NCBI RefSeq assembly: GCF_039545135.1
Contig: NZ_BAABRU010000007.1
Span: 248,001-312,000, forward strand
DNA: 64,000 nucleotides
From: Herpetosiphon gulosus
Lineage (GTDB): Bacteria; Chloroflexota; Chloroflexia; Chloroflexales; Herpetosiphonaceae
Direction of reading: 5' to 3'
A program made the translations under genes and the position numbers. Below the pieces are notes generated by a model. It saw only the letters and a program-made list of their open reading frames with translations, searched no databases and was not told where the DNA came from. Below are positions 1-8,368 of the stretch, piece after piece. Each line of letters starts with the position of its first letter. The first letter of the stretch is position 1.

Positions 1-2
1 GC

Positions 3-1220
3 ATCGGCCAACAACTCGATCCATTGCCGTGGATTACTTGGCTAATTGCATGTTTTAGCATTGGTGTCGGCGCATTAGGCTTGGCTGGCCTCGATCAAGC
101 TGCACCCAAGTTGTTAATTTGGATCGATTTTGGCTTGGCGCTCTATCTGTTTTGGCTAGGTTGGGTAGTCTATCGTCGCCCAAATTTGGCCTGGCCGCGC
201 TGGCTGATTGTGCTCAGTATGACTTCAACTTGTTTGATCGCCCTCAGCATTGTCGAGCTTGAAAGCGCGGCGGTGGTTTTGGTAACTGTGCCAATTCTCT
301 TGACCATTATCGCCACTGGTCGTTTATGGCCGATCGTTAGTTATCCAGCGTTTATGCTGATTGCGGCGTTGGTTCACCCCGCAGGCTGGAGTTTGTTTAA
401 CCCAGCCGTAATTGTCTTTAATTTGTTGTTGTTTTTGACGATGTGGCAATTGCGTAGCTCGGCCAGCAGAGCCACCCAAATTCAGGTGCTGGCCAAAGCC
501 CAGCTTGAGCAAGAACAACAAGCGCGTCAATTTATTCGCTTTTTTCAGCATGAATTACGCGGCTATAGCAGTGGCTTAGAAGGTTTAGTGCCAATTTTTG
601 AGCGTTTTTTGGCCAACGCGCCGCAGCAAAATGCTGGCATTAGCAGCAACGAAGCTTTGAATGCGCTAGCCACCACAACCCAACATCTTAAGCAATTAAC
701 TACTCAATTATTGATTTTGACTCGCGATGGGGTTTTGCAAGCTCAGCAATTACAAACCCTCAACTTAGCCGAGTTATTGCAACAAATCGTCAACGAAGTT
801 CGCACCTCGCATCAGCTTGATCCTGAGCATCTGCGTTTGAGTTTATGTAAACAGCAGCCAGTCTTGATTAAAGGTAATGATTTATTTATTACTTTAGCCT
901 TACGGACAATTATTCAAAATTCAATTGAGGCTAATCCAGGCTCTAGCGATGGGCAACAGATTAGCCTTGAGTGCTGTACCAACAACGAGATGGCGGTGAT
1001 TAGCATCAGCGATCAAGGCATGGGCTACCCCAAAGAATTGCTGCAACGCCTCGCGACCAATCAGATTCCGGCGGTGCTAGGCTGGAGCGGCAAGCTCGGC
1101 GGCAATGGCTTAGGTTTGGCATTAATTATGCAGGTTGCGCGATTGCATCAAGGATCAGTTAGTTTTGAAAATCAGGCTCAAGGCGGCGCACGCACCAGTT
1201 TGGCTTTGCCACGAATTTAG
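3..1220 (+). CDS. Membrane sensor histidine kinase (5' end outside window)
   Basis: Two-component sensor kinase. The frame is open to the left edge, so the true start probably lies outside the window; the first usable in-window start is a TTG at 24. Counting from that TTG, about 150 residues form roughly six hydrophobic segments, with no obvious extracytoplasmic sensor domain. An H-box follows (FFQHELRG, His about 176), then a helical DHp segment. The HATPase_c domain has SDQGMGY (G1-type) and GGNGLGLAL (G2-type) near residues 330 and 360, and ends GGARTSLALP. The N-box (IIQNSIEAN) is intact. The gene converges with a receiver-only gene and overlaps it by 4 bp. The partner and signal are unknown; pairing with that receiver is inference from proximity. 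Confidence 0.9.
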   Translation: MGQQLDPLPWITWLIACFSIGVGALGLAGLDQAAPKLLIWIDFGLALYLFWLGWVVYRRPNLAWPRWLIVLSMTSTCLIALSIVELESAAVVLVTVPILLTIIATGRLWPIVSYPAFMLIAALVHPAGWSLFNPAVIVFNLLLFLTMWQLRSSASRATQIQVLAKAQLEQEQQARQFIRFFQHELRGYSSGLEGLVPIFERFLANAPQQNAGISSNEALNALATTTQHLKQLTTQLLILTRDGVLQAQQLQTLNLAELLQQIVNEVRTSHQLDPEHLRLSLCKQQPVLIKGNDLFITLALRTIIQNSIEANPGSSDGQQISLECCTNNEMAVISISDQGMGYPKELLQRLATNQIPAVLGWSGKLGGNGLGLALIMQVARLHQGSVSFENQAQGGARTSLALPRI

Positions 1221-1708
1221 GCGATGAGCTGATTGGTAGCCCATGGCACGGGCAAGCCCACACACGTCCAGCCTGCGCCATGCAAGCGTTGTTGATAGAT
1301 CCATTCAATTGCTTGGGCAACTTCGTTTTGGGCTAAATGTTTGCTGATAAAGCCATCGAAGCCAACCGAGCGAAACAACGTATCAACATCTTCATAGGCG
1401 CTCCAGCCAATGAGCAAAGCCTCGGGATGCAAGGCTGGGTGCAACGTGCGACTAGTCCGCAAGCGATAAATAATGTGCAGCGGAGTGCGCCCAACCATAG
1501 CATAATCGACCACCATCAAACGAATACTTTGGGCGGGATATAAATCGAGTTGGCGTTCGAGATCGCCGACAGAGCCAACCCGATCGCACCCATAGCTTAA
1601 ATTGCGCAACAAACTCAAACGTTGGTCGGCGATCGCTGCTTGGAGGCCTAAGGCAGCGGCTGGTTGATCATCAACAATTACCACATATGGTTGATTTGTA
1701 AGCTGCAT
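1217..1708 (-). CDS. Stand-alone response-regulator receiver protein
   Basis: About 163 residues, a single CheY-like receiver without an output domain. Visible features: the acidic pair VDD near the N-terminus, the presumed phosphoacceptor Asp in VVDYAMVG, GWSAYED where the conserved Thr/Ser lies, and Lys in FISKHL. The usual KP proline is missing. The start at 1708 is preferred because AAGGAAAG lies seven bases upstream; a longer upstream extension reads as non-coding. A paralogue at 34489-34935 shares the IIGWS/LIGWS and DGFISK segments and also lacks an output domain. It may act by protein-protein interaction, perhaps with the adjacent convergent kinase. Confidence 0.85.
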   Translation of the reverse strand: MQLTNQPYVVIVDDQPAAALGLQAAIADQRLSLLRNLSYGCDRVGSVGDLERQLDLYPAQSIRLMVVDYAMVGRTPLHIIYRLRTSRTLHPALHPEALLIGWSAYEDVDTLFRSVGFDGFISKHLAQNEVAQAIEWIYQQRLHGAGWTCVGLPVPWATNQLIA

Positions 1709-1993
1709 ACTGCTTTCCTTTCGCGCCATTTTTATCAGCTTTGCAAGGTCAAAACAGGCTTTTTCATCGTGGCTTGTGGCTGTGATCTCCCTTGTTCGCT
1801 TGATTATACTGTGATTCAATTACAAAAACTACCGTCAATAGTCTGAGTAGTTAAAGGTAGTTGAGCATAGCAAATTCTTGCAGCAAGCTCCTTTTAGCCT
1901 AAACCAAAGTTCAGTCGTAAAACCGATGCCTCGCCCCGCCAACGACCTATAATCAAGCAACAATCACAATCGTAGCCTTGTAGAAGGGTCGTT

Positions 1994-2590
1994 ATGAGCA
2001 GTGAAAATCCAATTTATCCAGTGGTAACAGGTCAACAAATTTATTTTGCGACCTTGCGCCATGAGCATGTTCCATTGTATGTACGTTGGTTTAGCGACCT
2101 TGGGATGACCGCCAATCTGGGAGCAATCGGGTTTGCGGCCACGCTCGAAGATGAAGAATCGTGGTATCAACAAGCTTCGCGCCAAAACGCCGAACGGATC
2201 ACCTTTGCCATCCATATCAAAGAAACCGATCAGCCGATTGGTAACATTAGCTTGTTTGAAATCAATCATCGTCGCCAAAGCGCGGCCTTGGGCATCTTGA
2301 TTGGCGAAGCAAGCCAACGTAGCAAGGGCTATGGCACCGAGGCTGTGCGCTTGATGGCTGAATATGGCTTTTTCTTCTTGAATTTGTACAACATCAAGCT
2401 TTGGTATTACGGCTACAATGCGCGGGCTGGCCGCGCCTACGAACGAGCTGGCTTTCGCGAGGCAGGGCGAGTGCGCGGAGCGATTCCCTTGGGCAATCAG
2501 CGCTACGACGAAATTTTGATGGATATTGTGCGAGACGACGTTGATTTGCGAACTATGAGTATGCTTGTCCCAGGAGCAAATCATGACTAA
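1994..2590 (+). CDS. GNAT acetyltransferase, RimJ/RimL-like
   Basis: 198 residues with the whole GNAT fold of the RimJ/RimL subfamily. Visible are the beta4 strand (LGILIGE), the acetyl-CoA loop of the R-x-x-G-x-G/A type (QRSKGYGTEAV), and the late N-x-R-A...Y-x-x-A-G-F motif (NARAGRAYERAGF) typical of the subfamily. It probably transfers acetyl from acetyl-CoA to an amine; the substrate cannot be read from sequence. An AGAAGGG ribosome site lies just before the ATG. The downstream gene starts inside its 3' end, so the two are likely translationally coupled. Confidence 0.88.
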   Translation: MSSENPIYPVVTGQQIYFATLRHEHVPLYVRWFSDLGMTANLGAIGFAATLEDEESWYQQASRQNAERITFAIHIKETDQPIGNISLFEINHRRQSAALGILIGEASQRSKGYGTEAVRLMAEYGFFFLNLYNIKLWYYGYNARAGRAYERAGFREAGRVRGAIPLGNQRYDEILMDIVRDDVDLRTMSMLVPGANHD

Positions 2591-3128
2591 GGTTTGGCAG
2601 CCCAAGCCTGCGCTGCTGTATCATCTCAGCGAAGATGCCACCATTAGTCAATTTGCGCCACGTCCGCATCCGCGTAAGCCCGAGCACCCACCAATTGTTT
2701 GGGCAATTCAAGGCAATCTTGTGGCAAATTATTTATTGCCACGAGATTGCCCACGGATCTGCATGCGCTACGATCAGCAGACCAGCCCCGACGATCAAGC
2801 TCGCTTTTTTGGCTTCAGCAAGGCCCAGACAATCATCGCGGTCGAACATGCTTGGCTTGATCGAATTCGCGCGACGACACTGTATGCCTATGCGTTTGAG
2901 CGAGACCATTTTGAGCTTGCGGATGCAGCCGCAGGCTATTGGATTAGCGTTCGCCACGTTGCACCAATCGCCATGCATCCAATTAATGATCTGTTGGGGC
3001 AGCTGGTGGGTCTAGGGGTTGAATTGCACGTCATGCCCAATTTATGGCGCTTGCATAGTGCTGTTGCCCAATCGAGCCTACAATTTTCGATGATTCGCAT
3101 GCGCAATGCCACGGCACGTAGCGAATAG
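2583..3128 (+). CDS. Conserved hypothetical protein, resembles DUF6886
   Basis: About 181 residues. The opening (ALLYHLSEDATISQFAPRP, then PPIVWAI) and the later PRDCPRICM resemble the DUF6886 family as I remember it; its function is not known to me. No transmembrane segment or known catalytic motif is evident. The ATG at 2583 is chosen over a TTG 18 bases earlier because AGGAG sits just upstream of the ATG. It overlaps the preceding acetyltransferase by 8 bp, so co-expression is expected. Confidence 0.75.
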   Translation: MTKVWQPKPALLYHLSEDATISQFAPRPHPRKPEHPPIVWAIQGNLVANYLLPRDCPRICMRYDQQTSPDDQARFFGFSKAQTIIAVEHAWLDRIRATTLYAYAFERDHFELADAAAGYWISVRHVAPIAMHPINDLLGQLVGLGVELHVMPNLWRLHSAVAQSSLQFSMIRMRNATARSE

Positions 3129-3173
3129 GTCACCATGGGTAGTGCTTCCTCCCCCCAGCGGTTGCGCACGGCA

Positions 3174-3182
3174 TGCTATAAT
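3174..3182 (+). promoter_or_regulatory. Extended -10 promoter element of the aldolase gene
   Basis: TGCTATAAT fits an extended -10 (TGnTATAAT) exactly, 32 bases before the aldolase ATG. No good -35 is seen at 17 bases, which is tolerated by extended -10 promoters. Confidence 0.55.
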
Positions 3183-3214
3183 GGGCGCGTTGTCAGCCAT
3201 AAGGAGCATTCTCA

Positions 3215-4285
3215 ATGATTGACCGTATTGCAGAATTATTAGGCGATGAAGCATCGTCACTCTTAGAACATCAATCGAAAACGATTAGCAAAGATTTGAT
3301 CCATCAACCAGGGCCAGATTTTGTTGATCGGGTCTGGACTGCCTCAGATCGCAGTATTCCAGTATTGCGCAGCTTGCAAAGCCTCTATGGCACAGGCCGC
3401 TTGGCCAACACTGGCTACCTTTCAATCTTGCCAGTTGACCAAGGCATCGAACACTCCGCTGGTGCTTCATTTGCTCCTAACCCTGCCTATTTCGACCCCG
3501 AAAATATTGTAAAACTTGGCATTGAAGGTGGCTGTAACGCCGTTGCTTCAACCTTTGGGGTGCTAGGTTCAGTTGCCCGTAAATATGCCCATAAAATTCC
3601 GTTTGTGGTCAAAATCAACCACAACGAATTCTTATCATATCCCAACAAGTTTGACCAAATCTTGTTTGGCACAATTAAAGAAGCCCAAGAAATGGGCGCG
3701 GTAGCAGTTGGCGCAACGATCTACTTTGGTTCAGCCGAATCAGGCCGCCAGATTGTTGAAGTTGCCCAAGCTTTCAAGATGGCCCACGAGTTGGGCATGG
3801 CCACGATTCTGTGGTGCTACTTGCGCAACAACGCCTTCAAGAACAGCACCACCGATTTCCATGTTTCAGCCGACTTGACCGGCCAAGCCAATCACTTGGG
3901 CGTAACGATCGAAGCCGACATCATCAAGCAAAAACTACCTGAAACCAACGGCGGCTACAACGCAGTTACCTCAAAAGACAACCCATATGGCAAAACCGAC
4001 AAGCGCATTTATAGCGAATTGACCAGCGATCATCCAATCGACTTGGTGCGCTATCAAGTTGCCAACTGCTACATGGGCCGCGCCAGCTTGATCAACTCAG
4101 GTGGTGCATCGAGCGGCGAAAGCGACACCGCCGAAGCAGTACGCACCGCCGTGATCAACAAGCGTGGTGGTGGCGCAGGCTTGATCTCAGGCCGCAAAGC
4201 CTTCCAACGCCCAATGGCCGAAGGCGCTGCCTTGTTGCAAGCCATCCAAGATGTTTACCTGTGCGAAGACGTTACCATCGCCTAA
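3215..4285 (+). CDS. fbaB: Class I fructose-bisphosphate aldolase (FbaB/DhnA type)
   Basis: 356 residues, typical length for the bacterial/archaeal class I aldolase family. It should reversibly cleave fructose 1,6-bisphosphate to DHAP and glyceraldehyde 3-phosphate through a Schiff base in glycolysis and gluconeogenesis. Visible motifs are [19 protein letters not shown], and [17 protein letters not shown], in which the Lys of ADIIK is the expected Schiff-base lysine, plus the late phosphate-binding loop around [13 protein letters not shown] strong AAGGAG site precedes the ATG. It is monocistronic by appearance: own promoter-like -10 upstream, terminator directly downstream. Confidence 0.95.
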   Translation: MIDRIAELLGDEASSLLEHQSKTISKDLIHQPGPDFVDRVWTASDRSIPVLRSLQSLYGTGRLANTGYLSILPVDQGIEHSAGASFAPNPAYFDPENIVKLGIEGGCNAVASTFGVLGSVARKYAHKIPFVVKINHNEFLSYPNKFDQILFGTIKEAQEMGAVAVGATIYFGSAESGRQIVEVAQAFKMAHELGMATILWCYLRNNAFKNSTTDFHVSADLTGQANHLGVTIEADIIKQKLPETNGGYNAVTSKDNPYGKTDKRIYSELTSDHPIDLVRYQVANCYMGRASLINSGGASSGESDTAEAVRTAVINKRGGGAGLISGRKAFQRPMAEGAALLQAIQDVYLCEDVTIA

Positions 4286-4310
4286 ACATCGCGCAATCAG
4301 CCAAATCAAG

Positions 4311-4341
4311 CGAGTGCATAGCCTAGCTATGCGCTCGTTTT
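4311..4341 (+). terminator. Intrinsic terminator of the aldolase gene
   Basis: An 11-bp inverted repeat with one G.U pair (CGAGTGCATAG / CTATGCGCTCG) followed by TTTT, 26 bases after the aldolase stop. Confidence 0.75.
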
Positions 4342-4356
4342 CAGTGGAGCACAATT

Positions 4357-4911
4357 ATGGCATCCTATGATTATCGCACTCGACGCGGGGTTGACCCAAT
4401 TAGTTGGCAGCGTTTCGAGGAACTAACCCGCCAGCTTGCCGTGCAAATTGCCCCGTGGGGACCAGAACTCGTCTTGGGGATCGCGCGTGGGGGCTTGTTT
4501 CCGGCTACCTTGCTTTCGTATGCCCTGCGCCGCGAACTTTACCCAATTCGCTTAACTCGCCGTTTTGAAGATCAAGTCGTGCGGCGAGATCCATCGTGGT
4601 TGGTTAAGCCACCCGAAAAAGTGCGCAATCGGCGGGTGCTGATCGTCGATGAGATGGCTGATTCAGGCCAAACTTTGTTGGTCGCGGCGCTAGTGGTGCG
4701 TGATATGGGTGCTGCCGATGTCAAAACGGTTGCGCTCTACGCCCATACCTGGGCTAATCCACGGCCAGATTATGTCGGATTGTTATCAGATCAGCTGATT
4801 ATGAACCCGTGGGATCGCGAAATTTTGCAGGATGGCCATTTCGTCCAGCACCCTGAATATACCGCAGCAATTCGTGCGCAGGATGATGAACAACCATCGG
4901 AACAACCATAA
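4357..4911 (+). CDS. Purine-type phosphoribosyltransferase
   Basis: 184 residues with the type I phosphoribosyltransferase fold. The PRPP loop is VLIVDEMADSGQT, a variant of the VDDxxxTG pattern, and IARGGLFPA is the usual beta-strand/PPi loop. The family includes xanthine and hypoxanthine salvage enzymes (Gpt-like), and the C-terminal hydrophobic strand ending NPWDRE resembles Gpt-like proteins from archaea and Chloroflexota. Nucleobase specificity cannot be fixed here. GTGGAG lies eight bases before the ATG. Confidence 0.85.
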   Translation: MASYDYRTRRGVDPISWQRFEELTRQLAVQIAPWGPELVLGIARGGLFPATLLSYALRRELYPIRLTRRFEDQVVRRDPSWLVKPPEKVRNRRVLIVDEMADSGQTLLVAALVVRDMGAADVKTVALYAHTWANPRPDYVGLLSDQLIMNPWDREILQDGHFVQHPEYTAAIRAQDDEQPSEQP

Positions 4912-5006
4912 AACTATAGTAAAGTAGGACTGTTGCGCTATAGGCAATAACGACAAAATCTACTACATTGCAGCATAGTCGTTAACTTTTTTAAGGATAC
5001 GCACAT

Positions 5007-5297
5007 ATGCGGGCATTGGTTGTTAGCAGTTTAAGCATTTGCTTTACCATGCTCTTAGTGGTTGCCCTCTTAACCGCGCAATCATTAGCTGGGGTAGAGC
5101 AAGCCCAAGCACAAACTATCGGGGCGCAACAAGCCGCACAAACATTTCAGCATCAGATGCAGCAAACGGCGGTTAATCTGGCCTTCTATCGCCTAATTGA
5201 TTATGGGGCTAGTAGCATTCAATCCGCCGCCTCAATCAAATCAATTTACATTCCAGACCATATTTTAGGGCGCTATCAACTGACCATGCAACGCTAA
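5007..5297 (+). CDS. Small secreted or membrane-anchored hypothetical protein
   Basis: 96 residues. The first ~30 are a signal-like hydrophobic stretch (ICFTMLLVVALLTAQ) followed by small residues with AQA, a plausible signal peptidase I site. The remainder is Gln/Ala-rich then polar, with no recognised domain. AAGGA precedes the ATG at good spacing. I recognise no family. Confidence 0.6.
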   Translation: MRALVVSSLSICFTMLLVVALLTAQSLAGVEQAQAQTIGAQQAAQTFQHQMQQTAVNLAFYRLIDYGASSIQSAASIKSIYIPDHILGRYQLTMQR

Positions 5298-5326
5298 CCA
5301 GCTTGTATTCAGCGCCCATTCCGTTT

Positions 5327-5353
5327 CCTGCTCCCACGATGGTTGGGAGCAGG
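5327..5353. terminator. Hairpin between converging genes
   Basis: CCTGCTCCCA and TTGGGAGCAGG form a 10-bp stem with a six-base loop between the converging small gene and the NUDIX gene. There is no clear T-run on either side, so it is only a probable bidirectional terminator. Confidence 0.5.
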
Positions 5354-5355
5354 CG

Positions 5356-5850
5356 TTAGTCAGCTTGCAAACGCTCAAAATAGGCCTGCATCGCTTCGTT
5401 GTGCAAGGGAAACGCCAACACTTGCTGAGCATCAATCACCACTAAGGCTTCGGTTTCGCTGCGATCAAAGTCAGTTGGAATATTACTACGACTGATTGGC
5501 TCGGCCAAGCCAAAAATCAAAATCATGCCATCAGGCGTGCTGCGCGTCCACCAATCGCGAATACTGTGTTGATCAAGCTGAATATTGGTTTCCTCGAAGA
5601 CTTCACGTACTCCGGCTGCTTGCCAACTTTCATCGAAATTAACAAAGCCGCCAGGCAAGGCCAATTGACCTTTGCGCGGCTCGATCGCCCGCCGCACGGT
5701 TAATAAACCACGTTCAACAGGCAATAAAATCACACTAACCGGAATTGGGTTGCGATAGGTTGAATTACCACATGTGCTACAAACGCGCGGAAACCCTTGC
5801 GCCGCCCCAAATGCTGCCCCACACCAATGACAATGCTGAAACGCTGGCAT
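5356..5850 (-). CDS. NUDIX hydrolase with N-terminal zinc ribbon
   Basis: 164 residues. A zinc ribbon (CxxC at residues 7-10, second CxxC at about 24-27) is followed by a NUDIX domain. The box reads G-x5-E-x7-REVFEE, with the final Gly replaced by Asn (EETNI). The arrangement recalls NudC-type pyrophosphatases but is shorter than NudC, as in many ADP-ribose or NADH pyrophosphatase-like proteins. It should hydrolyse a nucleoside diphosphate linked to another moiety, with Mg bound by the REVFEE acids. GAGGGTG precedes the ATG. Confidence 0.9.
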   Translation of the reverse strand: MPAFQHCHWCGAAFGAAQGFPRVCSTCGNSTYRNPIPVSVILLPVERGLLTVRRAIEPRKGQLALPGGFVNFDESWQAAGVREVFEETNIQLDQHSIRDWWTRSTPDGMILIFGLAEPISRSNIPTDFDRSETEALVVIDAQQVLAFPLHNEAMQAYFERLQAD

Positions 5851-5904
5851 GCAATCACCCTCATCAAATGCAGAATTTGAGGTTTAGCTTAACTGAGCCA
5901 CGCT

Positions 5905-5938
5905 AAAAAAACAACAGCGTATCGTCACTGATACGCTG
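5905..5938 (-). terminator. Intrinsic terminator, minus strand
   Basis: CAGCGTATC / GATACGCTG stem with a six-base loop. On the minus strand it is followed within three bases by a T-run, just downstream of the 5967-6212 gene. Confidence 0.7.
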
Positions 5939-5966
5939 CTACAATCACCCATCATGGCCTAGTTCA

Positions 5967-6212
5967 TTACAATAAGGCTGCTCCATGGTCAACCAAAATC
6001 GACTGAATGCGCCCACGGGCGGTAGCAGGATCGTGAAGTTGGGCAACAGGCACTTCTAACCGGAAATGACAGCCATCACGCACATGTTCATCTGGATGCC
6101 AATAGATCCGCGTAATATTCAGGCTGGTGCGAATTGTGCGCATTGCACGCCATAAAATCGGGACGGTCGCTTCCACTGGTACTACAATAAATGCACTCGA
6201 ATCAACGGCCAT
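5967..6212 (-). CDS. Hypothetical protein, 81 residues
   Basis: The start is the ATG at 6212 because AAAGGAGG lies six bases upstream; the longer reading frame upstream lacks such a site. The protein is soluble by appearance, alternating beta-strand-like (AFIVVPVEATVPILW) and helical stretches, with HPDEHVRDGCHFRLEVPV in the middle. No family recognised. It has its own terminator. Confidence 0.65.
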   Translation of the reverse strand: MAVDSSAFIVVPVEATVPILWRAMRTIRTSLNITRIYWHPDEHVRDGCHFRLEVPVAQLHDPATARGRIQSILVDHGAALL

Positions 6213-6415
6213 GCCGAACCTCCTTTGGGTAGAATCACCCGTGTGGTATAGGACAGATGTTTTGGCGATTGTAACGACGCAGTGTAGCAAGCTTTGACCA
6301 AGATTTCAAGTCCCTTGATCACGCATTTGGGTGATTAACGGGTGGTACTTAATCACCCATTGATAGTATAGCTATCTACCCATATTAATCAAGATTAATT
6401 TTTACAATTTCAGAC

Positions 6416-6958
6416 TTATTCTCGCTCATTACTCAAACAAACGCTCATCTGTTCGTCAATATCTGCCAGTTGTTGGCCTTGATCAAGGCTCAAACGCCAA
6501 ATTTCTTGCACACACTGCCAGCCTTGAGCTTGATAGAAGCGTTTGGCGCGTTGATTACTGGCGGTTACATACAACTGCATTCGTTGATAACCCTGTTGGC
6601 TGGCCCATGCTTGGGCTAGGTTAAGCAAGCGTTGCGCCACGCCCTGCCCTCGAACATCGTGCACAACATACAATGCCAGTAACTCAGCCCAATTGCGATG
6701 CTTAAATAATGCTGACCCCTGCTGACCGGCCAGCATCAACAAACCAATTGGCTTCGCGCCATACCAAGCCAGCATGGTTATACCACGTTGATTCAGCGCT
6801 TGATCGATCAAAAATGTCTGTAAGGCCTCGCGCCAATCTGACGACAAGCTAAAGTATGGATCAAGCGATGTGTTATAGTGGTGTAATCCTTCAAACAGTT
6901 GTGCAACCGCCCATTCCTCATGAGCTTGCGCTGGGCGAATTTCAAAAGCAATTGTCAT
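6416..6958 (-). CDS. GNAT family acetyltransferase
   Basis: 180 residues. Visible are the GNAT beta4/alpha3 core LLALYVVHDVRGQGVAQRLL with the CoA loop RGQGVA, and the C-terminal ASNQRAKRFYQAQGW, typical of small N-acetyltransferases. The substrate is unknown. It lies in the same orientation as the neighbouring acetyltransferase at 7102-7569 but about 143 bases away, with that gene's terminator in between. Confidence 0.88.
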   Translation of the reverse strand: MTIAFEIRPAQAHEEWAVAQLFEGLHHYNTSLDPYFSLSSDWREALQTFLIDQALNQRGITMLAWYGAKPIGLLMLAGQQGSALFKHRNWAELLALYVVHDVRGQGVAQRLLNLAQAWASQQGYQRMQLYVTASNQRAKRFYQAQGWQCVQEIWRLSLDQGQQLADIDEQMSVCLSNERE

Positions 6959-7044
6959 AGCGTTTTAGGTATCCTTATGCCTGCAAACAATCCTTGTTGG
7001 TTCTACTGATCGTGCTTTGTTTTTGGATGCTTACCTGCATGCAG

Positions 7045-7078
7045 CAAAAAGTAGGCCATTCCAGTTTGGAATGGCCTA
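7045..7078 (-). terminator. Intrinsic terminator of the 7102-7569 gene
   Basis: Perfect TAGGCCATTCC / GGAATGGCCTA stem with a five-base loop. Read on the minus strand it is followed by TTTTT. Confidence 0.85.
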
Positions 7079-7101
7079 GAATAATACCAGTAATCGCTAT
7101 G

Positions 7102-7569
7102 TCAGCGGGTTACAAAACTCCAAATCGTGCCATCCCAGCCATAGGCCGCACCATCCAAGGCTGGGCAAGCATGGCCAAGGTAGCGATCAAGCGTGCTTTG
7201 CCAAAAGCTTAATCCTGCTCGATTGCTCGCTAAACAGCGAATTTCCCACATCGCTGGAAAGCGATCAAACAAGCGCCACGCTGTTTGGCGCGCCAAGCCT
7301 TGACCACGCGCATGTGGCTCGACGTAAAATTCAGCAATCGCCAGCGTCGTTTGCGGCAGCAAGGCATAGCGATTCAGCAGCACAAAGCCAATCCGCTGCT
7401 CAGTCTGCTCAATCCACAATGGCACACGCTCAGGATCTTCCCAATAGCTGCACAAATAGGGATATTCGCTACCTGCCGTCGGATCAAGCTCGGACAGATA
7501 CTCGGCGAGTAGCACGGCTAATTGGGCTTGTTGCTCAACCACAATTGGCCGTAGTTGAATTGATTGCAT
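7102..7569 (-). CDS. GNAT family acetyltransferase
   Basis: About 155 residues. The motif EFYVEPHARGQGLARQTA carries the acetyl-CoA loop RGQGLA; the C-terminal half is shorter than usual but retains the SNRAGLSFWQ segment. The ATG at 7569 is preferred over an earlier in-frame start because AAGGAA lies just before it. Substrate unknown. Confidence 0.85.
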   Translation of the reverse strand: MQSIQLRPIVVEQQAQLAVLLAEYLSELDPTAGSEYPYLCSYWEDPERVPLWIEQTEQRIGFVLLNRYALLPQTTLAIAEFYVEPHARGQGLARQTAWRLFDRFPAMWEIRCLASNRAGLSFWQSTLDRYLGHACPALDGAAYGWDGTIWSFVTR

Positions 7570-7744
7570 ACAATTCCTTAGGCTAAATTCCAAGTTGCAG
7601 CGCTGAAGTTGCAACGATTCTGCTGTTAATCTGCTACACCTCCCACCCCAAATGGCGGTATGCTAGCAATGGGTCAAGCAAAACACATACCCAGTGCGTG
7701 CTTACCCAAGCATTGTACCCATATCATGTGTTGGAGGAAACTCA

Positions 7745-8368
7745 ATGATCGTTAATCGGCTGCTCCTTGGAGCCTTACTCGCTTGCCTGCTGATTGGCTG
7801 TGGGCGAACTGCCCTACCCGCACAAACTGGCAATCAAGACCACATCTGGCCAACCCTCCCACCGCATATTCCTATGATTGAAGAATTTGGTCGTCATGTC
7901 GATTGGGACATTCGCCCATCAACCGATCCATCACGCATCGCCATTACCATTACCCTCTATCACTCCTTGTGGTTTGAGCATGTGACGGCAGTTATTAGCA
8001 CAGGCCAGCAGATCGATACCCAATTGCAACCGCTTGCCAAAACATCAATTGAGCAGTTTATACCATTTGTGATTGAACTCTCAGTTGATCGGACACGCTT
8101 GCAGCCTGATAACGAAATCACGATTGTATTGAATGGTCAATCCAGCGAACCAATGATGAACCAAGTCAAACTACGTCATTACATATCTCTGGATAATAGT
8201 GAATATGTATTAACTTCAAGCCCGTTACATCAACCAAAAGTTGAAGAGTTTTTAGAATCCTTTGATCTTGATGAATATCAGCTATCCACCAATCCCCAGC
8301 ATCAACCTACGCCCACAATCTATATGATGGAGACGCTTGATCCGGCAATTCCTACCCCTCAAAATTAA
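7745..8368 (+). CDS. Hypothetical lipoprotein
   Basis: 207 residues from the ATG preceded by GGAGG. The N-terminus is a lipoprotein signal (hydrophobic run, then LLIGC with Cys at about 19). The mature part contains beta-strand-rich sequence (IAITITLYHSLWFEH, EITIVLNGQ) that could be an Ig-like fold, and an acidic tail rich in Pro/Gln/Thr. I recognise no family. Its stop overlaps the stop of the converging downstream gene by 4 bp. Confidence 0.75.
   Translation: MIVNRLLLGALLACLLIGCGRTALPAQTGNQDHIWPTLPPHIPMIEEFGRHVDWDIRPSTDPSRIAITITLYHSLWFEHVTAVISTGQQIDTQLQPLAKTSIEQFIPFVIELSVDRTRLQPDNEITIVLNGQSSEPMMNQVKLRHYISLDNSEYVLTSSPLHQPKVEEFLESFDLDEYQLSTNPQHQPTPTIYMMETLDPAIPTPQN

Noticed and set aside
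324-551. Minus-strand open frame inside the sensor kinase gene
   Set aside because: It is the antisense shadow of the kinase's membrane part and has no ribosome site.
1664-1846. Plus-strand open frame opposite the receiver gene start
   Set aside because: It overlaps the minus-strand gene and its promoter region, with no ribosome site and unlike-protein composition.
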